From a virus, in the IMG/VR virus record IMGVR_UViG_3300046048_000227, positions 1 through 64,000 of that record: a stretch of DNA of 64,000 nucleotides; one strand, given 5' to 3'. The notes below the pieces were generated by a model that was given only the letters and a program-made list of their open reading frames with translations, was not told where the DNA came from and made no database searches. Both the position numbers and the translations under genes were made by a program. Below, one piece after another: positions 61,409 to 64,000 of this stretch; the stretch's first letter is position 1; every line of letters starts with the position of its first letter.

Positions 61409-61795
61409 TTATGTGTCTGTTCTGAATTTATTCATAGTCACACGATAGACAGTATCGACTAACGTATCATCACCCTCGACGAACTTTTCGTAGTTCTGCA
61501 TCAGGGTGGCAATACTTGCTACGTCGGCGGCAGTTAGCCCAATTGCTTCTAAATCTGCATCAACTATTGGGTCGTCTCCGGCAGCATTATAGCCGCGGTC
61601 AAAATACACCTGTACCATGTCGGGTATTGTGTCACTAACTTTGGCTAGGTCAGTAACCAAGCCTTTCAATGTATTTACAAAAGTAATTTTATTGCTCATG
61701 TTCCACGCCTCCTCGGCCGTGTCAAAACGAATTATTGTGCTAGCATCTAATTGAAGATACCATTGTTCTAAAAGGGGGTCATAGCCAATTTCCAT
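61409..61795 (-). CDS. Unknown tail-associated protein
   Basis: 128 residues, acidic and helical. The ATG at 61795 is chosen because AAGGAG sits eight bases upstream; it lies one base beyond the stop of the tail-fibre gene. Possibly a fibre accessory or assembly protein. Confidence 0.7.
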   Translation of the reverse strand: MEIGYDPLLEQWYLQLDASTIIRFDTAEEAWNMSNKITFVNTLKGLVTDLAKVSDTIPDMVQVYFDRGYNAAGDDPIVDADLEAIGLTAADVASIATLMQNYEKFVEGDDTLVDTVYRVTMNKFRTDT

Positions 61796-61796
61796 T

Positions 61797-64000
61797 TTAT
61801 ACTCCTTCATACCAGAATGAAGCCTTGATATGTTTGTTAGCTCCGCCAGTAGACCAATTACCGCCAGTTACTGCTGGGAAAAATGCCGCAACTGTATAGC
61901 TTGCATTTATTTGAATTAGCCCCACAGCAGTAGTGCCACTATTAAGTATCCTGCAGAATTGGTATGAGTCAACATTGCTACTATTACGTTGGACAGGTAA
62001 AGATACTTGACATGCGGTATTGTCACTTAGACCTTCAATATCTATTAGTACGAAAACCATCTTACCAACACGCTTGTAGTAACAGGCTGTTCTTGACCTA
62101 GACGACCATCCAAGAAATGTTGATGGTGTGTACGAAGTCCATGCGTTTCGGTAAACATCGCTGGTCATTGTAATACAATCGTTTGTTGGCGCGCTGTTAT
62201 CTCCAACGTGTAATCCACCAGATATTATCGCCATGTTGCTTGCTGGATTGGTGCCAATCGTAGGCCCAACATAAAGACCACCCGTGCCTTTAATGTCACC
62301 ACCAATGGCAAGGACTTGGCCCGCAGTTGGATTGTATGTTCCAGGCGCGATACTGCCGGAGACTATTCCACCACCGACATGAAGGTCATTGTCTATACCA
62401 AGATAGCCTGAGGCTCCTGATTGCCAAGAAGTCGTGTTATTCCCAATAAAGACACTCCCGTTATTAAGTTCAATATAGCCAGTTGGCGAAGTGGTCAGCC
62501 CTCTAACGGAAATATAAGCGGCTAAGGTATTATCAGGATAAGTCCATATTCCAACCTGAGCATAGGTTGATGTGGCAGACGATTCGGCTATAAGGTCAAG
62601 GTAAGCATCTTCACCAGAGTAATTTCTCGCAAATCCTACGACGGTTGTATAGGATTCAACACCTTGCAACCAGTGACTATTCAAATATCCAACAGAGTCG
62701 CCATAAATATTAACAAGTCTATAAGAATGAACATCTGCATAATGGTCTCCGACAGTCATACTTATTCCACCAGCATCAATTTTGACTGAACCAGAACCAG
62801 CAGTAATCACGCCTGGACTTGTAACATCCAATGTCCCTATTATCTGAGCATTTCCAGATGATGGCAAAGTAATAATATTAGTTGTACCCCTTCTCAGGTA
62901 CAGAGTTGATGCGCTGTAATCGTACCAAAGATTGCCAATCGTACCCGTACTTAGGCCAATATGCACATCACCACTACTTAACAGTTGCATCGTGTTATAA
63001 GTACCACCGTACATATAAATACCAGCACTTGAAACGGTTACATATTCGCCACCAGCCACTCTACCAACGGTTACTGTTGAATCTTTGACAGTAAACCACG
63101 CATTGCCGTCAGATATAAATTCCATCCCAGTTCCGCTTGCCTTCAAGTAATCACCAGAATCACCATAGATTCGAACATCTACTCCTGTGTAGTAGAAAAC
63201 ACCACTTGCAGAGTTGCCTATTCGCATCTTATAAGTTCCGCTATCGACACCCATCCAAATGCCGTTTCCACTAGCATAAGTATCTGTGGAAGCTCCATCA
63301 CCCATGACAAACTTCGGCGTAGCAGGGTCTAGCCAAACTGTATTTGTTGTTCCTTCGTACAGCTTGAGGTCAAGACCATGTGCCTCAAATGATGTATCGG
63401 TCAATAGTAAATAGGTGTAGTTGGTATCCTGCCCCGCATAAAGCCCATACTCGCCCGTGAATCCAAGACCTGTCAGTTCACCCAAACGAGTATGAGTAGT
63501 GAAATTGGCAGGAGTCCACGGATTGGTTGTCCATGTGGTCACTTGACTGTAAGGCGCACCTGCCGCGTCGAGTACAGTTGCTTCCCAAACTCCATTACCA
63601 GATGCGCCGTAGTCAAGAGCAATCGAGCCTGTAAAGACTGTGGCTAATGGAACGCCTCCATCGTCCATAGCATCCCACATCCATCGTTGTTCGCCGCCTG
63701 TCAGGTCTGTATAAGTATAAACTTGACCCCATACATCTGTAACTATTAGACCTCCGCCGCTAGTATCAATTACTCTCAGCTTTACATAGTCTCCAGAAGC
63801 AAAGATAGAAACATCTTCCCACCCTTCTAAGTCCTCTACATACAGGTCTTGCGCCATGTGCAGAGTACCATCAGCGACAGCACTTGGAATTTCTGTTGTC
63901 ACGTAAATATCAGTTTCATCGTTTCCACTATCGTAGCTTGTGCTTGAAATGGTATACCAACCATTATTTCCTGTTGAGTTTTTAACACGACAATTTTGTC
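61797..64000 (-). CDS. Tail fibre/spike protein, 5' end beyond the window
   Basis: Open to the right edge: the frame continues without a stop to base 64000, so the start is outside. At least 734 residues. The visible part is Gly/Ser/Thr-rich with many short repeats of the ASGNGIWMGV / GDSGDYLKASG kind, typical of phage tail fibres. The C-terminal ~120 residues (YKRVGKMVFVLIDIEG) form a globular tip. Internal GTG codons such as at 63902 are unlikely to be starts. Confidence 0.78.
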   Translation of the reverse strand, partial: QNCRVKNSTGNNGWYTISSTSYDSGNDETDIYVTTEIPSAVADGTLHMAQDLYVEDLEGWEDVSIFASGDYVKLRVIDTSGGGLIVTDVWGQVYTYTDLTGGEQRWMWDAMDDGGVPLATVFTGSIALDYGASGNGVWEATVLDAAGAPYSQVTTWTTNPWTPANFTTHTRLGELTGLGFTGEYGLYAGQDTNYTYLLLTDTSFEAHGLDLKLYEGTTNTVWLDPATPKFVMGDGASTDTYASGNGIWMGVDSGTYKMRIGNSASGVFYYTGVDVRIYGDSGDYLKASGTGMEFISDGNAWFTVKDSTVTVGRVAGGEYVTVSSAGIYMYGGTYNTMQLLSSGDVHIGLSTGTIGNLWYDYSASTLYLRRGTTNIITLPSSGNAQIIGTLDVTSPGVITAGSGSVKIDAGGISMTVGDHYADVHSYRLVNIYGDSVGYLNSHWLQGVESYTTVVGFARNYSGEDAYLDLIAESSATSTYAQVGIWTYPDNTLAAYISVRGLTTSPTGYIELNNGSVFIGNNTTSWQSGASGYLGIDNDLHVGGGIVSGSIAPGTYNPTAGQVLAIGGDIKGTGGLYVGPTIGTNPASNMAIISGGLHVGDNSAPTNDCITMTSDVYRNAWTSYTPSTFLGWSSRSRTACYYKRVGKMVFVLIDIEGLSDNTACQVSLPVQRNSSNVDSYQFCRILNSGTTAVGLIQINASYTVAAFFPAVTGGNWSTGGANKHIKASFWYEGV

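Overview
This window reads as part of the genome of a tailed double-stranded DNA bacteriophage (or a large prophage). There are no ribosomal RNA genes and no host metabolic operons. Genes are packed, mostly short, often overlap by 1-14 bases, and carry AGGAG-type ribosome binding sites. The window holds phage replication, tail-appendage and lysis genes, but no terminase, portal or major capsid gene, so it is incomplete. Promoters are of the bacterial sigma-70 kind. The host cannot be named from the sequence. The end of the predicted tmRNA tag (ELVLAS) recalls, from memory only, the tag of Dehalococcoides (Chloroflexi), which is a hint and no more.

Layout. 1-690 is a GC-rich, repeat-rich control region with ~41-bp tandem repeats and a cluster of TTGGGTAAAATACCCCAA-like operator sites ahead of the first gene (693). 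1171-2039 has no gene. 2.0-19.8 kb is a one-directional run of about 55 small accessory genes, many with CxxC zinc-binding pairs; the recognisable ones are a radical SAM enzyme, a possible DNA-glycosylase-like protein, a Lar-type anti-restriction protein and an ArdC-type protein. 19.9-35.6 kb is a dense RNA region with 32 tRNA genes, a tmRNA, an RNase P RNA and at least two large structured RNAs of unknown type. Between them lie two DNA methyltransferases, three sulfotransferase-like paralogues, a MazG-type pyrophosphohydrolase, a deoxyribosyltransferase-like protein, the RNA ligase RtcB, a DUF3310 protein, a lipoprotein and a SLOG/DUF2493 protein. 35.6-48.9 kb encodes tail-tip and fibre proteins, including paired beta-helix proteins and two proteins built from degenerate GTxTLxGTGTLTA repeats. 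48.9-49.4 kb has two more tRNAs. 49.4-56.3 kb is a replication and recombination block: family A DNA polymerase, DnaB-like helicase and ERF annealing protein. A strong terminator at 56.3 kb separates it from the opposite-strand block (56.4-64 kb): metallophosphoesterase, HhH protein, a decoration-like protein, membrane and holin candidates, endolysin, and a tail fibre running off the right edge.

The striking theme is translation and RNA metabolism. By my reading the 34 tRNAs cover all 20 amino acids, and they sit with tmRNA (ribosome rescue), RNase P RNA (tRNA 5' maturation) and RtcB (RNA ligation/repair). Several tRNAs begin inside the last codons of the gene upstream, so the tRNA's own positions 8-10 (or nearby) supply the stop codon. 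RNA-gene positions and structures were worked out by eye; anticodons are firmer than exact ends. Protein families were assigned from motifs and remembered family patterns, not from searches.
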